Assembly: GCF_003611475.1 (NCBI RefSeq)
Contig: NZ_RAXT01000005.1
Location: 62,001-126,000, forward strand
Source of the DNA: Acinetobacter rongchengensis
Lineage (GTDB): Bacteria; Pseudomonadota; Gammaproteobacteria; Pseudomonadales; Moraxellaceae
DNA length: 64,000 bases
Reading direction: 5' to 3'
In this document: one piece after another, positions 39,255 to 50,191 of the stretch
Layout: each line of letters starts with the position of its first letter
How positions within the stretch are numbered: the first letter of the stretch is position 1
Made by a program: the position numbers and the translations under genes
Notes under the pieces: model-generated
Seen by the model: only the letters and a program-made list of their open reading frames with translations
What the model was told of the DNA's origin: nothing
Databases searched by the model: none

Positions 39255-39360
39255 AAATTAACCTTAATTCAAGATCAGCCAGTTGGACTGGTCTGAACAT
39301 CAGATAAATAGGAGGAAATAGGGTCAAAGCCCTTGTCTTTCGACAATTCAAATAAAAACA

Positions 39361-39387
39361 CGGGGTATTGAATATTCAATCACCCCG
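39361..39387 (-). terminator. Terminator of the rlmN-bamB run
   Basis: CGGGGT / ACCCCG arms enclose a TTGAAT-ATTCAA palindrome, and on the minus strand a TGTTTTTA tract follows. It is located 60 bases beyond the bamB stop. Confidence 0.75.
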
Positions 39388-39447
39388 AGTTTAGAAAAAT
39401 AGATGAGAACTAGTTTAACACAAGACTCAATAAATTTGACGATCAGT

Positions 39448-40596
39448 CTATCGATTCTGCCAAATGCTTAAATCGCCTTTGCGAGTCGCAACATAAAGCT
39501 GATTATCGATAATTCTTAAAGTACGTACTTCACCACTGGTTTTAGAACGCCCTAAGATTGTGCCTGAGTTTGGATCAATAAGATGTAAATAACCATCTAA
39601 ATCACCCACAACTAAATTTTGGCCGAGCAATACAGCATTGCTTAAATTACGATTGAGCAGTTGTTCATTTTTCCAAATCTGCTGACCTGTAATCAAATCA
39701 TAAGCAACCAACTGACCATCCGTTTGCGATACAAAGACTTTGCCATCAGAAACTTCAGGACGGTTAATACTGCTTGAGTTTTCACTCCACAAAACCCGTT
39801 GTGAAGCTAAATCAAGTACCGTCACCTGACCTTGGAAACTGGTTGTTACGACATATTGTCCAGCAACAACAGGTTCACCATCCACATCAATTAAACGTTG
39901 AATATCTGAACGACCTTCAGAAACAGCAACTCGACGTTGTAAACGAGGAACACCCGCTACACTATCTATTGCATAAAGATATCCAGTAGATGTGGTCACA
40001 AGAATTGTACGCGGATCTAAACTTACAGGCGATGCTTGCCCACGCAGGCTGAATGAAGCATTCGGCAACTTGTAAGTCCAAGCTTGTTGACCTGTTTCTT
40101 CATCTAAAGCATATACAGTGGCGTCATTTGTAATCACAATAACCCGGCCTGATTGAACCAGAGCTGAACTAATCACAGCACCAGACAGTTGAGCTGTCCA
40201 CTTTTTTGCACCCGTAGCTTGATCTAAAGCATAGAGTTTACCCTTTGGGCTGCCCACAACAACCAAACCATCCGCAGCTTCTATACCAGAGCTTAGACCT
40301 GTTTTAGTGACTTTGGTTTCCCATAAACGTTGTTTACCTTTATAGGCAGCAACTTCACCTTTCGGATCTAAAGCGAAAACAACACCATTTTCTGTATCTA
40401 AACGAAGGCGCAACGGATCTTCTTCACTGGTTGAAGAAACATCTGTTGAAAATACACGAACCAAACTCGTAGCTTGAGCAACCTTAGGCAATGGATTTGG
40501 TTTAATTTTTACTTCTTTAACTTTATTACTTGAACAGCCCACTAAAGCTGTAGATAAGATTGCTAAAGCAAAAGGTATTTTAAATTTTCTATCCAT
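39448..40596 (-). CDS. bamB: Outer membrane assembly lipoprotein BamB
   Basis: 382 aa. Lipoprotein signal ILSTALVGCSS with the acylated Cys at 21. The mature part is an eight-bladed PQQ-type beta-propeller with repeated W-x-x-x-L / LYALDQATGAKKW, YALDEETGQQAW, YAIDSVAGVPR and VAYDLITGQQIW blades. It is a scaffold of the BAM complex inserting outer-membrane proteins. Its start overlaps the yfgM stop by one base, following the standard hisS-yfgM-bamB order. Confidence 0.95.
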   Translation of the reverse strand: MDRKFKIPFALAILSTALVGCSSNKVKEVKIKPNPLPKVAQATSLVRVFSTDVSSTSEEDPLRLRLDTENGVVFALDPKGEVAAYKGKQRLWETKVTKTGLSSGIEAADGLVVVGSPKGKLYALDQATGAKKWTAQLSGAVISSALVQSGRVIVITNDATVYALDEETGQQAWTYKLPNASFSLRGQASPVSLDPRTILVTTSTGYLYAIDSVAGVPRLQRRVAVSEGRSDIQRLIDVDGEPVVAGQYVVTTSFQGQVTVLDLASQRVLWSENSSSINRPEVSDGKVFVSQTDGQLVAYDLITGQQIWKNEQLLNRNLSNAVLLGQNLVVGDLDGYLHLIDPNSGTILGRSKTSGEVRTLRIIDNQLYVATRKGDLSIWQNR

Positions 40597-41297
40597 TAAG
40601 ACTCATCCACTTGCGTTTCTAAAATTGGGCGTTCAAGTTCAGGATCATCTACTAATACGCCAACACTTTCGAGTTTAATTTGTAAAATTTGACGTTCTTG
40701 TTTACGCTCAACCACCGCATTCCATGCTGCTTGATACGACTTTTTGGCATTATCGATATCATTTTTTGCAACGTAAATATCACCTTTTAACTCTTCAGCA
40801 GTTGCTTTAAAAGCGGGCTCATCCACTGCTGACAAGGTTTTCAAGGCTTCATCAAATTTCTTTTGCGCCAATTGTGTATCTGCAAGTTTAATCTTTACAA
40901 CTTGTAACAGACCCGCATCTTTTAGCTTAGAATTTTCAACTTTTTTCAGCTCACGTTCAGCTGTTGCATAATCATTTTTATCATATGCTAATTTCGCCAT
41001 CACAATTTGAGCTTGGATAGCTTGTACTGAATCAGGATTATCTTTAACAATTTTATCTGCCGATGCAACCAAAGCAGTTGAAGCTTTTGGATCGCCTGCA
41101 ACTGCTTTTACATCATCCATTAATTGTTGAACTTTTGCTGTTTCATTTTGATTTTCAGCCAAAGTTTTCTTCTGCCAATATTCCCATCCGAAAAAGGCAA
41201 TCAATGCAATGAGGACGCCTGTCACCATAGCTGAGCCATATTTCTTAAAAAATGACTTTAAACTATCTAGTTGTTCTTCATCACTTATTGCGCTCAT
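40596..41297 (-). CDS. yfgM: YfgM family TPR membrane protein
   Basis: 233 aa. A short cytosolic N-terminus (SDEEQLDSLKSFFKKYG), one transmembrane helix (AMVTGVLIALIAFFGWEYW) and a periplasmic helical-repeat domain of TPR type. YfgM is an ancillary SecYEG/PpiD-associated protein in enterobacteria. Position between hisS and bamB is diagnostic. It has a 29-bp gap to hisS. Confidence 0.9.
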   Translation of the reverse strand: MSAISDEEQLDSLKSFFKKYGSAMVTGVLIALIAFFGWEYWQKKTLAENQNETAKVQQLMDDVKAVAGDPKASTALVASADKIVKDNPDSVQAIQAQIVMAKLAYDKNDYATAERELKKVENSKLKDAGLLQVVKIKLADTQLAQKKFDEALKTLSAVDEPAFKATAEELKGDIYVAKNDIDNAKKSYQAAWNAVVERKQERQILQIKLESVGVLVDDPELERPILETQVDES

Positions 41298-41326
41298 TTC
41301 ACTCCCCTTTCCTTATGATTATTGGC

Positions 41327-42622
41327 TTATTTCGAAGAAAATTTTTCGGTGAAGAAGGGTACAATTTCAGATACCACAACTTCATATTGTTCAGCTGTCG
41401 CAAGTTCTTTAACCAAAACTTGCTGAGCCTCAGCTTCACGCTCACCAAAGATCAATGCGTATATTGCACCTGATTGGTCTGCTTTTTTCATTTGGCTCTT
41501 CATTGAACCCTGAGAACCCGTTTTCAAACGAATGGAGCTATTCACAGCTTCAAGTTGATCACGCAGTTGCTCAGCCAGTACCAATGCCTGACCTTGAGTA
41601 GCAGGGTCAGAAACCAAGAATAACTCGCATTCACGAACAGGTGTATTGTCTTCAACTTGTTCCAGAAGAAGCAATAAACGCTCCATTCCCATTGCAAAAC
41701 CGACAGCAGGTACAGATTGATCTGGCTTACCCTTAAGCTGTCCGACCAAGCCATCGTAACGACCACCTGCACATACGGTTCCTTGAGAACCTAAATGTGT
41801 GGTTGTCCATTCAAAAACAGTTTTATTGTAGTAATCCAAACCACGAACTAATTTTTGGTTGATGACAAAATCAATGCCAGCATCACGTAAATACTGCTGT
41901 AATTGAGCAAAGTGATGGATACTTTCCTCTTTCAAGAAGTCATGTAATTTAGGCGCATTTTCAAGAATTTGCTGAGTTCGAGCATCCTTAGAGTCTAAAA
42001 TACGCAAAGGATTCGTCGTTAAACGACGCTGTGAATCTTCATCCAACTCATCTTTATGAGTAGTTAAAAATTCAACCAATGCCGCACGGTATTCTGCACG
42101 TTCGTCTGACTCACCTAGAGTATTCAACTCAAGTTGAACCTTGTCTGAAACACCCATACGTTTCCACAAACGAGCGGTCATAAGGATCAGTTCAGCATCT
42201 TGATCAGGTGTTGCAACCCCAAAAGTTTCTACACCAAATTGATGAAATTGGCGATAACGACCTTTTTGCGGCTTTTCATAACGGAACATTGGTCCAACAT
42301 ACCACACCCGTGGGTTTGCACCACGGAGCAAATTATGTTCCAACATTGCACGCACACAACCCGCAGTTCCTTCAGGACGCAACGTTAATGATTCAGGCGG
42401 ATTACCTTTATCAAAAAAGGTATACATTTCCTTTTCAACAATATCCGTTGCATCACCAATTGAGCGTTTAAACAAATGAGTTTGCTCAACGATCGGCAGA
42501 CGAATTTGTTGATAACCATAAGCATCCATTAAAGATGCTAAATGTTGCTCTAGACGTCTCCACGCTGAAGTTTGCGTTGGAAGAACATCATTAAAACCTT
42601 TGATCGCGACAATTGAACTCAT
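41327..42622 (-). CDS. hisS: Histidyl-tRNA synthetase
   Basis: 431 aa class II aminoacyl-tRNA synthetase. It shows the N-terminal [18 protein letters not shown], motif 2 region [20 protein letters not shown], the histidine-binding [15 protein letters not shown] and GGRYDGLV, motif 3 GFAMGMERL, and a C-terminal anticodon-binding domain. It is located 7 bp after ispG in the same operon. Confidence 0.97.
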   Translation of the reverse strand: MSSIVAIKGFNDVLPTQTSAWRRLEQHLASLMDAYGYQQIRLPIVEQTHLFKRSIGDATDIVEKEMYTFFDKGNPPESLTLRPEGTAGCVRAMLEHNLLRGANPRVWYVGPMFRYEKPQKGRYRQFHQFGVETFGVATPDQDAELILMTARLWKRMGVSDKVQLELNTLGESDERAEYRAALVEFLTTHKDELDEDSQRRLTTNPLRILDSKDARTQQILENAPKLHDFLKEESIHHFAQLQQYLRDAGIDFVINQKLVRGLDYYNKTVFEWTTTHLGSQGTVCAGGRYDGLVGQLKGKPDQSVPAVGFAMGMERLLLLLEQVEDNTPVRECELFLVSDPATQGQALVLAEQLRDQLEAVNSSIRLKTGSQGSMKSQMKKADQSGAIYALIFGEREAEAQQVLVKELATAEQYEVVVSEIVPFFTEKFSSK

Positions 42623-42629
42623 GACTTAC

Positions 42630-43745
42630 TCAAAAACTTGTACGTATAATCTCTTTAGCTTTAGCTTCTTCAAGCTCTTGCACACGTTGACGAACCATCG
42701 TTTCGATTTCATCAACTAACTGATTCGTATCTATTAAATGACTCTTTTCACCATTACGATACACGAGTGAGCGAGGACTTGCACCTACTACACCAATATC
42801 GGCTTCTTTGGCTTCACCTGGACCATTTACTTTACAACCAATGACAGATACATCCATTGGTGTACGAATATCTTCTAAACGTTCTTCCAAAGCTTGCATC
42901 ACTTTAATCACGTTAAACTCTTGACGTGAACAACTTGGGCAAGCAATAAAATTGATACCATTTGAACGAAGACTTAATGATTTTAAAATATCAAAACCAA
43001 TTTTAATTTCTTCTTCTGGTTCAGCTGCCAATGAAATACGCATGGTGTCACCAATGCCTTCCATTAACAATCCACCCAAAGCAATCGCTGACTTTACCGA
43101 ACCAGTGCGGTAAACACCTGCTTCTGTAACGCCCAAATGCAATGGATTATCAATCTGTTGTGATAATAAACGATAAGCATCCATGGTTAAAAATACATTT
43201 GATGCTTTAACAGATACTTTAAACTCATGAAAATCTAAACGATCCAGAATATCAATATGACGCATTGCAGACTCAAGCAAAGCTTGACCTGTAGGCTCAC
43301 CATATTTCTTTTGAATATCTTTTTCCAAAGAACCCGCATTCACACCAATACGCATCGAAATATCATGATGGCGGGCAGCAGCAACCACTTCGCGAATCTT
43401 TGCTTCTGAGCCAATATTCCCTGGGTTAATACGTAAACAATCTGCCCCCATGTCTGCAACTTTCAATGCGATTTTATAATCGAAATGAATGTCCGCAACC
43501 AATGGCACAGTGACACGTTTACGAATTTCACCAAAAGCTTCTGCTGCCTCCATTGACGGCACAGAAACACGCATGATGTCTGCGCCTACATCTGCACAAC
43601 GTTGAATTTGAGCAACGGTTGCATCTACATCGCAAGTTTCAGTATTGGTCATACTTTGAATACTGATCGGGGCATCACCACCGACATACACAGAACCTAC
43701 ACGTATTTTACGTGTAGGACGGCGCTTGATTGGGTTCTCAATCAT
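42630..43745 (-). CDS. ispG: 4-hydroxy-3-methylbut-2-en-1-yl diphosphate synthase (IspG/GcpE)
   Basis: 371 aa. Iron-sulfur enzyme of the MEP isoprenoid pathway converting MEcPP to HMBPP. The N-terminal TIM barrel starts [19 protein letters not shown]. The 4Fe-4S ligands lie in [12 protein letters not shown] and [19 protein letters not shown]. It lies between rodZ (19 bp) and hisS (7 bp). Confidence 0.97.
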   Translation of the reverse strand: MIENPIKRRPTRKIRVGSVYVGGDAPISIQSMTNTETCDVDATVAQIQRCADVGADIMRVSVPSMEAAEAFGEIRKRVTVPLVADIHFDYKIALKVADMGADCLRINPGNIGSEAKIREVVAAARHHDISMRIGVNAGSLEKDIQKKYGEPTGQALLESAMRHIDILDRLDFHEFKVSVKASNVFLTMDAYRLLSQQIDNPLHLGVTEAGVYRTGSVKSAIALGGLLMEGIGDTMRISLAAEPEEEIKIGFDILKSLSLRSNGINFIACPSCSRQEFNVIKVMQALEERLEDIRTPMDVSVIGCKVNGPGEAKEADIGVVGASPRSLVYRNGEKSHLIDTNQLVDEIETMVRQRVQELEEAKAKEIIRTSF

Positions 43746-43764
43746 GGTCTTTACTCTTTGCCCA

Positions 43765-44553
43765 TTAACGTGACAAACGGAATTCAGCTTTTCCGTTCAC
43801 TGTATATGGTGACAATGAAATCTGTTCATTATTAAGGCTTAATGACACAGCAGTTGCATCATCGAGTCGAATTTCGAATGGTGAACTGCCACTGAGATTT
43901 AATGTTGATGATTGACGTCCAGTTGCCAAAACTTTACCTGTACTATCAACAATATGCACAGATGTTGGATGGCTAAAATTCAATACCATTTGATCACCAG
44001 AAGTTGATGTAGAATTGTTTAGATTCAACACTTCTACATCTGACTCTTGTGGTTTCACTTCAGCATCTACATTTTTATTCGATGTCCATTTTTGAATACC
44101 CGCAATCAGTGCCCAAATCGCAGCAATCACAATAAGCGCAATAAAAATACGCTTAAACCATTTTTTATTGCGATCTCGATTTGAACCTGGGAGTTTACCC
44201 ATGATTTTAATTGGGGAGTTATTCAAAGCATGATTCGGTAAAAGACCCGTATCATTTTGATAAATTTCATCGAAGCGTTGAATGATTGCGGTTGCATCGA
44301 CATTCAAATACTTTGCATAAGAACGATAATAACCCTTAATAAATGTTGCTTCAGGCAATGACTTATATTCATCTTGCTCTAATGCTTGTAAAGTTTTCAC
44401 AGGCATTTTCAGTTCAGCTGCAACATCACTAATATCAAGGATTTTAGAGACTCGAACTTGACGCAAGTACTCACCTGGACGTTGAACATTTCCTAAACCA
44501 TTCGATGCTACGTTTGAACCTGTAGGTTGCTGTGAATTAGGATTTACTTCCAT
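43765..44553 (-). CDS. rodZ: RodZ-like cell-shape protein
   Basis: 262 aa. N-terminal cytosolic helix-turn-helix ([22 protein letters not shown]...[29 protein letters not shown]) that contacts MreB, one membrane helix ([20 protein letters not shown]), and a periplasmic DUF4115 domain ([20 protein letters not shown]). Gene order pilF-rodZ-ispG is standard in this group. It overlaps pilF by 10 bases. Confidence 0.92.
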   Translation of the reverse strand: MEVNPNSQQPTGSNVASNGLGNVQRPGEYLRQVRVSKILDISDVAAELKMPVKTLQALEQDEYKSLPEATFIKGYYRSYAKYLNVDATAIIQRFDEIYQNDTGLLPNHALNNSPIKIMGKLPGSNRDRNKKWFKRIFIALIVIAAIWALIAGIQKWTSNKNVDAEVKPQESDVEVLNLNNSTSTSGDQMVLNFSHPTSVHIVDSTGKVLATGRQSSTLNLSGSSPFEIRLDDATAVSLSLNNEQISLSPYTVNGKAEFRLSR

Positions 44554-45359
44554 ACGGCCTCAGTACTGTACTGTAATTGCAGATAACGTTGATATTCTTG
44601 ACTCTCTGGGAATAAAGCACGGAGTTGATTGACCAACACCTGCATTCCCATTTGATCATTATTGGCACGTGCGATACGTAAACCAATCCAAAGTGCTCGT
44701 GCACCTTGGTTATTCTGACCTACTAAACGAACATATTGCTCATAGAGTTGACTTGCTTGTGCATTTTTTTGCTGTAAATAAAAAAGTTCAGACAATTCCA
44801 CCAAGGCAATAATTGAGTCACGATTGACTTGCAAAGCTTGCTTGAATGCTTTTTCAGCATTTGCCACATCACCAACTTTAAGATAAACACGCCCTAAATT
44901 TTCTAATGCTTTATAACGCTGATCATAACCAAGCGTCGCACCAGCAATCTTAAGCTGCTCAATGGCGTCATTATAGCGCTCAATAACAAATAAATATGTT
45001 CCATAATTATTACGAGCTTGCGCATTTGTCGAATCTGCGGAAATAGCGCGCTTAAAATAGCCGTCCGCTTTTTCCATACTGATCTTGCTGCCTTCTTGTT
45101 GTAATAAAACACCCATCATCATATTGGCAGTAGAATCACGTGGTTCAGCTTCCAACGCCTGATCTAATGAACGTTTCGCAGCATCCAAATCACCCGTACG
45201 AATATATTCAGCGGCAAGTTGAGTGCGAACTTTAACCGCTTTTTCAGGATCTTTTTTAGTAATGGTATCGGAACTTGTCGTCTGACAGCCCTGTAGCACC
45301 AATGCAGAGAAGCCGATTGCTAAAATAGCAATCGCTTGTGAATACATCGATTTTCTCAA
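44544..45359 (-). CDS. pilF: Type IV pilus biogenesis/stability lipoprotein PilF (PilW)
   Basis: 271 aa. Lipoprotein signal SALVLQGCQTT (Cys 25) followed by about six tetratricopeptide repeats such as AKRSLDQALEAEPRDSTANMMMGVLL and AQARNNYGTYLFVIERYNDAIEQL. PilF is the pilotin that places the PilQ secretin in the outer membrane. It lies between rlmN and rodZ. Confidence 0.92.
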   Translation of the reverse strand: MRKSMYSQAIAILAIGFSALVLQGCQTTSSDTITKKDPEKAVKVRTQLAAEYIRTGDLDAAKRSLDQALEAEPRDSTANMMMGVLLQQEGSKISMEKADGYFKRAISADSTNAQARNNYGTYLFVIERYNDAIEQLKIAGATLGYDQRYKALENLGRVYLKVGDVANAEKAFKQALQVNRDSIIALVELSELFYLQQKNAQASQLYEQYVRLVGQNNQGARALWIGLRIARANNDQMGMQVLVNQLRALFPESQEYQRYLQLQYSTEAVWK

Positions 45360-45405
45360 AGCTTGCCCCCGATATTCAATTGTGTAGTGTTATCCTACAA
45401 ATAAA

Positions 45406-46641
45406 TTAACCTTGCGAACGTATAATTTCATTGCGTTCTGCAACTTTCTTCTTCCATTGTTCTGCACGGCGTGTTCGATCTGCCACTTGCCCAACCAATT
45501 GCCCACACGCTGCATCAATATCATCTCCACGTGTCTGACGAATCGTACACACAAATCCTGCATCAGACAAAGTTTTTTGGAAAGAAATAATACGATTTCG
45601 ACTTGAGCGACCATACGGCGCATGTGGAAAAGGGTTAAACGGAATTAAATTAATTTTACTTGGTAAATTTTTCAATAACTTAATCATTTGTTGTGCATGT
45701 TCAGGTTGATCATTCACACCTTCCAACATCACATACTCAATGGTGACATGTTTGCGTGAGCTTTCATTGCCATCTTTAGCAATATAACGCTGACAAGCGG
45801 CAATCAATTGCTCTAATGGATACTTTTTATTGATTGGTACCAATTCATTGCGTAATTCATCATTAGGTGCATGCAAAGAAATGGCTAAAGCAACATCAAT
45901 ATCTTTTGCTAATTGATCAATCTTTGGTACCACGCCTGAAGTTGACAATGTGACACGGCGCTTAGACATACCATAAGCAAAGTCATCTAACATGATATTC
46001 ATTGAGCTCAACACAGCATCGTAATTGAGTAAAGGCTCACCCATACCCATCATGACGACATTGGTCACTGAACGCTCACGCTCTGCAACAGCAACGTCTT
46101 CCATATACGAATAGTTTGCGACCCACAACTGACCAATGATTTCATCTGGAGTTAAATCACGCTGAAAACCTTGTTTACCTGTTGAACAGAATGAACAATC
46201 CAATGCACAACCCACTTGTGAAGAAATACACAACGTTTTACGTGAACCAGTTTTATCTTCCGCTGGAATCAGTACTGTTTCAACCAAAGACCCGTCACCA
46301 TCGCCTACGCGAAACACCCATTTACGTGTTCCATCTTTAGAATAATGACGATGTACAACTTCTGGCGCTTTAATTTCACAAACTTTTTCTAATTTTTCAC
46401 GTAATTTTCCTGAAATATTGGTCATTTCAGCAAAATCTGTTACAAAAAATTGATGAATCCATTTCATCACCTGCCCTGCACGGAATTTTTTCTCCCCCAT
46501 TTCTTCGAAGAATTTTTCCAATTGTGGACGTGACATGCCAAGTAAATTCACCTTCTCCACTTGCTCAAATTGAACAAACTTTGATGATACAGGCTGCTGT
46601 TCATCTAAATTTAACGATGAAGCGACAACTTCAGAATTCAT
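45406..46641 (-). CDS. rlmN: Dual-specificity 23S rRNA/tRNA adenine-C2 methyltransferase
   Basis: 411 aa radical-SAM enzyme methylating A2503 of 23S rRNA and A37 of some tRNAs. The iron-sulfur ligands are in [15 protein letters not shown] (C-x3-C-x2-C). [24 protein letters not shown] and [20 protein letters not shown] (with the methyl-carrying Cys) are also present. It is about 25 residues longer than E. coli RlmN, at the N-terminus, where an internal start is possible. It heads the rlmN-to-bamB run. Confidence 0.95.
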   Translation of the reverse strand: MNSEVVASSLNLDEQQPVSSKFVQFEQVEKVNLLGMSRPQLEKFFEEMGEKKFRAGQVMKWIHQFFVTDFAEMTNISGKLREKLEKVCEIKAPEVVHRHYSKDGTRKWVFRVGDGDGSLVETVLIPAEDKTGSRKTLCISSQVGCALDCSFCSTGKQGFQRDLTPDEIIGQLWVANYSYMEDVAVAERERSVTNVVMMGMGEPLLNYDAVLSSMNIMLDDFAYGMSKRRVTLSTSGVVPKIDQLAKDIDVALAISLHAPNDELRNELVPINKKYPLEQLIAACQRYIAKDGNESSRKHVTIEYVMLEGVNDQPEHAQQMIKLLKNLPSKINLIPFNPFPHAPYGRSSRNRIISFQKTLSDAGFVCTIRQTRGDDIDAACGQLVGQVADRTRRAEQWKKKVAERNEIIRSQG

Positions 46642-46713
46642 GTGATTACTACCTAAAACATGTCATGGGATGAAACATATTGATCAAGATTTGAACAATA
46701 AATACAACAAAAA

Positions 46714-46750
46714 TAAAAAAACCAGACAAGTAGTATATCACCTATCTGGT
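46714..46750 (-). terminator. Terminator of ndk
   Basis: On the minus strand ACCAGA...TCTGGT arms, extended by several wobble pairs, close a loop and are followed by seven T residues. It starts about 70 bases after the ndk stop. Confidence 0.88.
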
Positions 46751-46820
46751 TTCGGGTCTGTTATCAATTCATAAATCGGAGATTTAGTGCTTGAGTAAAA
46801 GTGACCCTAAATACGTCGAA

Positions 46821-47252
46821 TTAACGAGTACGTGGGCAAACTTCAGTTTGAGCGAAGAAGTAGTTCACTTCACGATCAGCAGATGCAACTGAGTCAGAAC
46901 CGTGAGCAGCATTTTCGTCGATGCTTACAGCGAAATCTGCACGGATTGTACCAGGAGCAGCTTCTTTAGGGTTTGTAGCACCAAGAATTTCACGGTGAGC
47001 AAGAACTGCGTTTTCACCTTCAAGAACAGATACAACAACTGGACCAGAAGTCATGAATGCAACTAAGTCACCAAAGAAACCACGTTCTTTATGTTCAGCA
47101 TAGAAACCTTCAGCTTCTGCTTGAGAAAGGTGCTTCATTTTAGTCGCAACGATTTTAAGACCAGCTTTTTCGAAACGAGCGAAGATATCACCAATGTGGT
47201 TTTTAGCAACTGCATCTGGTTTTACGATAGATAAAGTACGTTCAATAGCCAT
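46821..47252 (-). CDS. ndk: Nucleoside diphosphate kinase
   Basis: 143 aa. It balances NTP pools by a ping-pong phosphohistidine mechanism. N-terminal [18 protein letters not shown], and the phospho-acceptor His in [17 protein letters not shown] near residue 117. Full family length. Codon use looks optimised for high expression. A Shine-Dalgarno AGGAG-like sequence (AAAGGAGCCG) lies before the ATG. Confidence 0.97.
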   Translation of the reverse strand: MAIERTLSIVKPDAVAKNHIGDIFARFEKAGLKIVATKMKHLSQAEAEGFYAEHKERGFFGDLVAFMTSGPVVVSVLEGENAVLAHREILGATNPKEAAPGTIRADFAVSIDENAAHGSDSVASADREVNYFFAQTEVCPRTR

Positions 47253-47382
47253 GATCGGCTCCTTTAGTCAAATTGACACGAAATTTTTGGCGCATTATAC
47301 CGAATAATCGACAGTTTGCTGCTTTTAATCTGTAAAAAAATAGATTTTTCGATGTACAGTGTTTTTACACTGCTACTCAACA

Positions 47383-47583
47383 TCAACTTGCTTCATCAAT
47401 CCAAGCCATTTGAATTGCTTCGAGCAGACCTTCTGTTGATTTGGTCGGATCATCTTTAAAATCAGGCAAAGCACAAATCCACGCATGTAAATCAGTAAAA
47501 CGCACCCATTGTGGATCCACATCTGGATGCGCTTCAGTTAGTTCAATGGCGATATCAATGGTATCCGTCCAACGTAAACCCAT
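47383..47583 (-). CDS. iscX: IscX family protein
   Basis: 66 aa. Small acidic protein with the IscX signature MGLRWTDTIDIAIELTE, HPDVDPQWVRFTDLHAW and LEAIQMAWIDEA. IscX interacts with IscS and modulates Fe-S cluster assembly. In many genomes it closes the isc operon, but here it stands alone between ndk and a PAP2 phosphatase gene. Confidence 0.9.
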   Translation of the reverse strand: MGLRWTDTIDIAIELTEAHPDVDPQWVRFTDLHAWICALPDFKDDPTKSTEGLLEAIQMAWIDEAS

Positions 47584-47675
47584 TTAGGTCATCCTTCGTT
47601 CAAGAGTTGAATTTGATACCACTACTGTAGCAAAAATCGACGCTTTCAGAAACTCAGCGTTTTCAAAATAAGTCA

Positions 47676-48227
47676 TTATAAAATCACACCAAGCAAAGGT
47701 GCACTTAGAATAATGAGACTTGCAACACCAGCTCCAATCAATGCGCCGACAATCACATCGCTTGGATAATGCAAACCCAAAACCATACGTGACAATGCCA
47801 CTAAAACAGTAAATGGCAACATAATGAACAGCAACAAGGGTTGAATATAGCCAAATACAATCGTGGCCATCACCGCATGTAAAGTATGCCCAGATGGAAA
47901 ACTAAAATGATCTAATGGACGCTCCCCCATAACAATCACTTGGTGTACTTGATACGGTCTCGGCCTAACTGTTTTGTGTTTTAAAAACTTATAGATTGCT
48001 GTTCCCAAAGAACCAGCAATGACCACGTAAATAATCTGTACTGTATAACTCAAACCCATTTGCAGCCAGATTAAAGCCAACATGACATACCAAAAGCCGC
48101 CATCACCTAAGCGACTAATCGCCTTAAAGAAAATAGCAATACTTTGAGTATGCGATAAATTATTCAGATATAAACAACCTTTAAGGTCGAGATCGAGCAT
48201 TTTTATTTTGGTATTTTTAAAATTCAT
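47676..48227 (-). CDS. PAP2-family membrane phosphatase
   Basis: About 183 aa from the ATG at 48227, which has GAGGAG 8 bases upstream; the longer frame begins at a TTG without such a site. Type 2 phosphatidic-acid phosphatase domain: KHKTVRPRPY (motif 1), PSGHTLHA (motif 2) and SRMVLGLHYPSDV (motif 3), between about five membrane helices. The substrate could be undecaprenyl or phospholipid diphosphate. It lies 30 bases after a glycosyltransferase gene, probably co-transcribed. Confidence 0.88.
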   Translation of the reverse strand: MNFKNTKIKMLDLDLKGCLYLNNLSHTQSIAIFFKAISRLGDGGFWYVMLALIWLQMGLSYTVQIIYVVIAGSLGTAIYKFLKHKTVRPRPYQVHQVIVMGERPLDHFSFPSGHTLHAVMATIVFGYIQPLLLFIMLPFTVLVALSRMVLGLHYPSDVIVGALIGAGVASLIILSAPLLGVIL

Positions 48228-48257
48228 TGTCACTCTCCTCTTTGAATTAGAGATCAA

Positions 48258-49562
48258 CTAAGTCAGCAACAGCGCACCCTGTGTAACTTGATACAGTGCT
48301 TGCTCAAACTGCTGCACTGGATGTTGCCATCCTACATGTTGCACATCTTGCATCGCCATATTTCCCATACGTTTTAGTGTTGAATTATCTGGCAAATTAA
48401 AAATGTGTTGCGTCAATTGGTGCTTTTGCCCTAACGGGCTTAACCAACCCGTTTGTTGGTGTTTTACATGTAATTGTGCGCATGCATAATCATAGGCAAT
48501 AATCGGCAAACCACTGGCCATCGCTTCAAGCACCACATTACCAAAGGTTTCGACTTGGCTTGCAAATACAAAAGCATTGGCACTTGCATAAGCTTCAGCA
48601 AGTTGTATGCCACTCAAGCTTCCCATAAAGATAACCTGTTCTGCACCTTGCATTTTTTCTAACCGTGTACGTTCTGGTCCATCACCGACCAATACCAGTT
48701 TTACTTTGTTTTGATTGTGCTTTTTTGATGCAACATAAGCATCAATCAAGACATTAATTTCTTTTTCAGAAGACAACCTACCGACATACAGCAATACGGT
48801 TGTCTCTTGATCAACACCCCATTGTTGTCTCAGTTTTTCGGAATAGCGTTGTGCTGAAAAGCGCTCTGTATCAATGCCACGTCCGACTACAACCAAAGGG
48901 CATGTCACACCAAACTGACGCAGTGCCAATTCTGTATCACGACTGGGCACGCAGGTTAGTTGCGTTGCATTATGGAACCATCTTAAATAACTCTGAATGG
49001 GGCGAACCAAAAATGCTAAATCAAAAAAACGACTAAATTCTTGAAATTGTGAATGAAAGCCACTCGATACAGGAATCTGTCGAGATTTTGCCGCATGTAG
49101 GGCAGTAAATCCGAGTGGTCCTTCTGTTACGATATGCACCACATCAGGTGCAAAAGAAGAAATTGCTTGAGACACTTTTAAGTATTGAGGCCATCCAAAT
49201 TTCATCTCTAGATATTTAGGAATGGATTGTCCATTCACCAAACACTCTCTATTTGGAGAAAAGTCATGGCACTTTTGTTTTTGTGCAGGACGAATCAATA
49301 AGATTTTATGACCTTGATTTTGCAACCCTTTACAAAGCTGTAACAGTGATAATGCCACACCATTGATTTCAGGTGGCCATGTTTCCGTCACAATGGCAAT
49401 TTTTAAACGAGGTTTGGTTAAATCACGAATCAAGTTTTGACTGTGCGTCGTGGTGGTTTGCTTTTTTTGTTTAAAATAGAACTTAAAATGGTCGGGTACT
49501 TCTTGTTGTCTAAACTGCAAGGTTTCTGCGTACGTTTTGTTCATACGACCTAATCTCTTCAT
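48258..49562 (-). CDS. Family 4 glycosyltransferase (mannosyltransferase-like)
   Basis: 434 aa GT-B glycosyltransferase. N-terminal acceptor domain begins after about 50 residues with IAIVTETWPPEINGVALSLL, a segment seen in GDP-mannose-dependent alpha-mannosyltransferases. Also present are VSSGFHSQFQEFSRFF and the donor-domain VGRLSSEKEINVLIDAY, with ETFGNVVLEAMASGLPIIAY holding the E-x7-E motif. Paired with the PAP2 gene, it may mannosylate a lipid or surface polymer. The start could be internal, as the first 40 residues look non-conserved. Confidence 0.85.
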   Translation of the reverse strand: MKRLGRMNKTYAETLQFRQQEVPDHFKFYFKQKKQTTTTHSQNLIRDLTKPRLKIAIVTETWPPEINGVALSLLQLCKGLQNQGHKILLIRPAQKQKCHDFSPNRECLVNGQSIPKYLEMKFGWPQYLKVSQAISSFAPDVVHIVTEGPLGFTALHAAKSRQIPVSSGFHSQFQEFSRFFDLAFLVRPIQSYLRWFHNATQLTCVPSRDTELALRQFGVTCPLVVVGRGIDTERFSAQRYSEKLRQQWGVDQETTVLLYVGRLSSEKEINVLIDAYVASKKHNQNKVKLVLVGDGPERTRLEKMQGAEQVIFMGSLSGIQLAEAYASANAFVFASQVETFGNVVLEAMASGLPIIAYDYACAQLHVKHQQTGWLSPLGQKHQLTQHIFNLPDNSTLKRMGNMAMQDVQHVGWQHPVQQFEQALYQVTQGALLLT

Positions 49563-49655
49563 TTTTAAATAGATTAGGTGATATTTCTTACATTTTAATG
49601 ATTTTTTTATGACGTTTTTCTGACAGTCAGAATAAAAAAATACGGTATTAAATAC

Positions 49656-49691
49656 AATAATGCCTTAATTTTCAGAAATTAAGGCATTATT
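49656..49691. terminator. Long perfect hairpin downstream of pilus genes
   Basis: A 16-bp perfect stem (AATAATGCCTTAATTT and its complement) around TCAG, 31 bases after the stop of the last pilus gene. T-rich sequence follows on either side, so it probably terminates the pilus transcript. Confidence 0.8.
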
Positions 49692-49722
49692 TGCTCTTAA
49701 ATATCACGCTCAATAGCTCACT

Positions 49723-50136
49723 TTAAAACATTAAATTTACAAAAATAACATCCCTATACTTACCTGCAGGTACACGTATAGAAGGTTGATCTTCCAACTG
49801 AACGGCAACTACATACTTATGTCCTTGATTAGATGCTTGCGCCGATAAAGGCACATTCCAAAGATTTGCATTTGCACCCGTGATGCTCATCCGTGTCCGT
49901 AAGCGATAGTTTCCATTGCTCACATAACTATCACCATTCGCACTGCTTAAATTCAAGCTACTAAATCGAATTGAATAGGATTGATCACAATGCACTGAAA
50001 AACTGGTTGCAGTTTGGCTCTTATAATAACTCCCCAAGCGCATATAGGTTTCACTAACATCCCCCATACTACATTGGTGTGCATAAGCCGATGTTGCAAC
50101 AGAGAGCATGGTTAACATCAATAAAAAAGTTTTCAT
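49723..50136 (-). CDS. Csu-type pilin subunit (spore coat U domain), last gene of pilus operon
   Basis: About 137 aa from the ATG at 50136, with GGAGGT 4 bases before it. Signal peptide LLMLTMLSVATSAYA, then a single spore-coat-U-type domain with two cysteines (HQCSMGDV and SVHCDQSYSI) and the family end-motif PAGKYRDVIFVNLMF. In the archetypal Csu operon this position is held by the two-domain tip adhesin CsuE (about 340 aa). Here only a single-domain protein is present, so its role as tip or minor subunit is uncertain. Confidence 0.8.
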   Translation of the reverse strand: MKTFLLMLTMLSVATSAYAHQCSMGDVSETYMRLGSYYKSQTATSFSVHCDQSYSIRFSSLNLSSANGDSYVSNGNYRLRTRMSITGANANLWNVPLSAQASNQGHKYVVAVQLEDQPSIRVPAGKYRDVIFVNLMF

Positions 50137-50191
50137 TTCCACCTCCATACTTATTAAAAAGTCACTACCAACTGATCAATCATTCATAAAA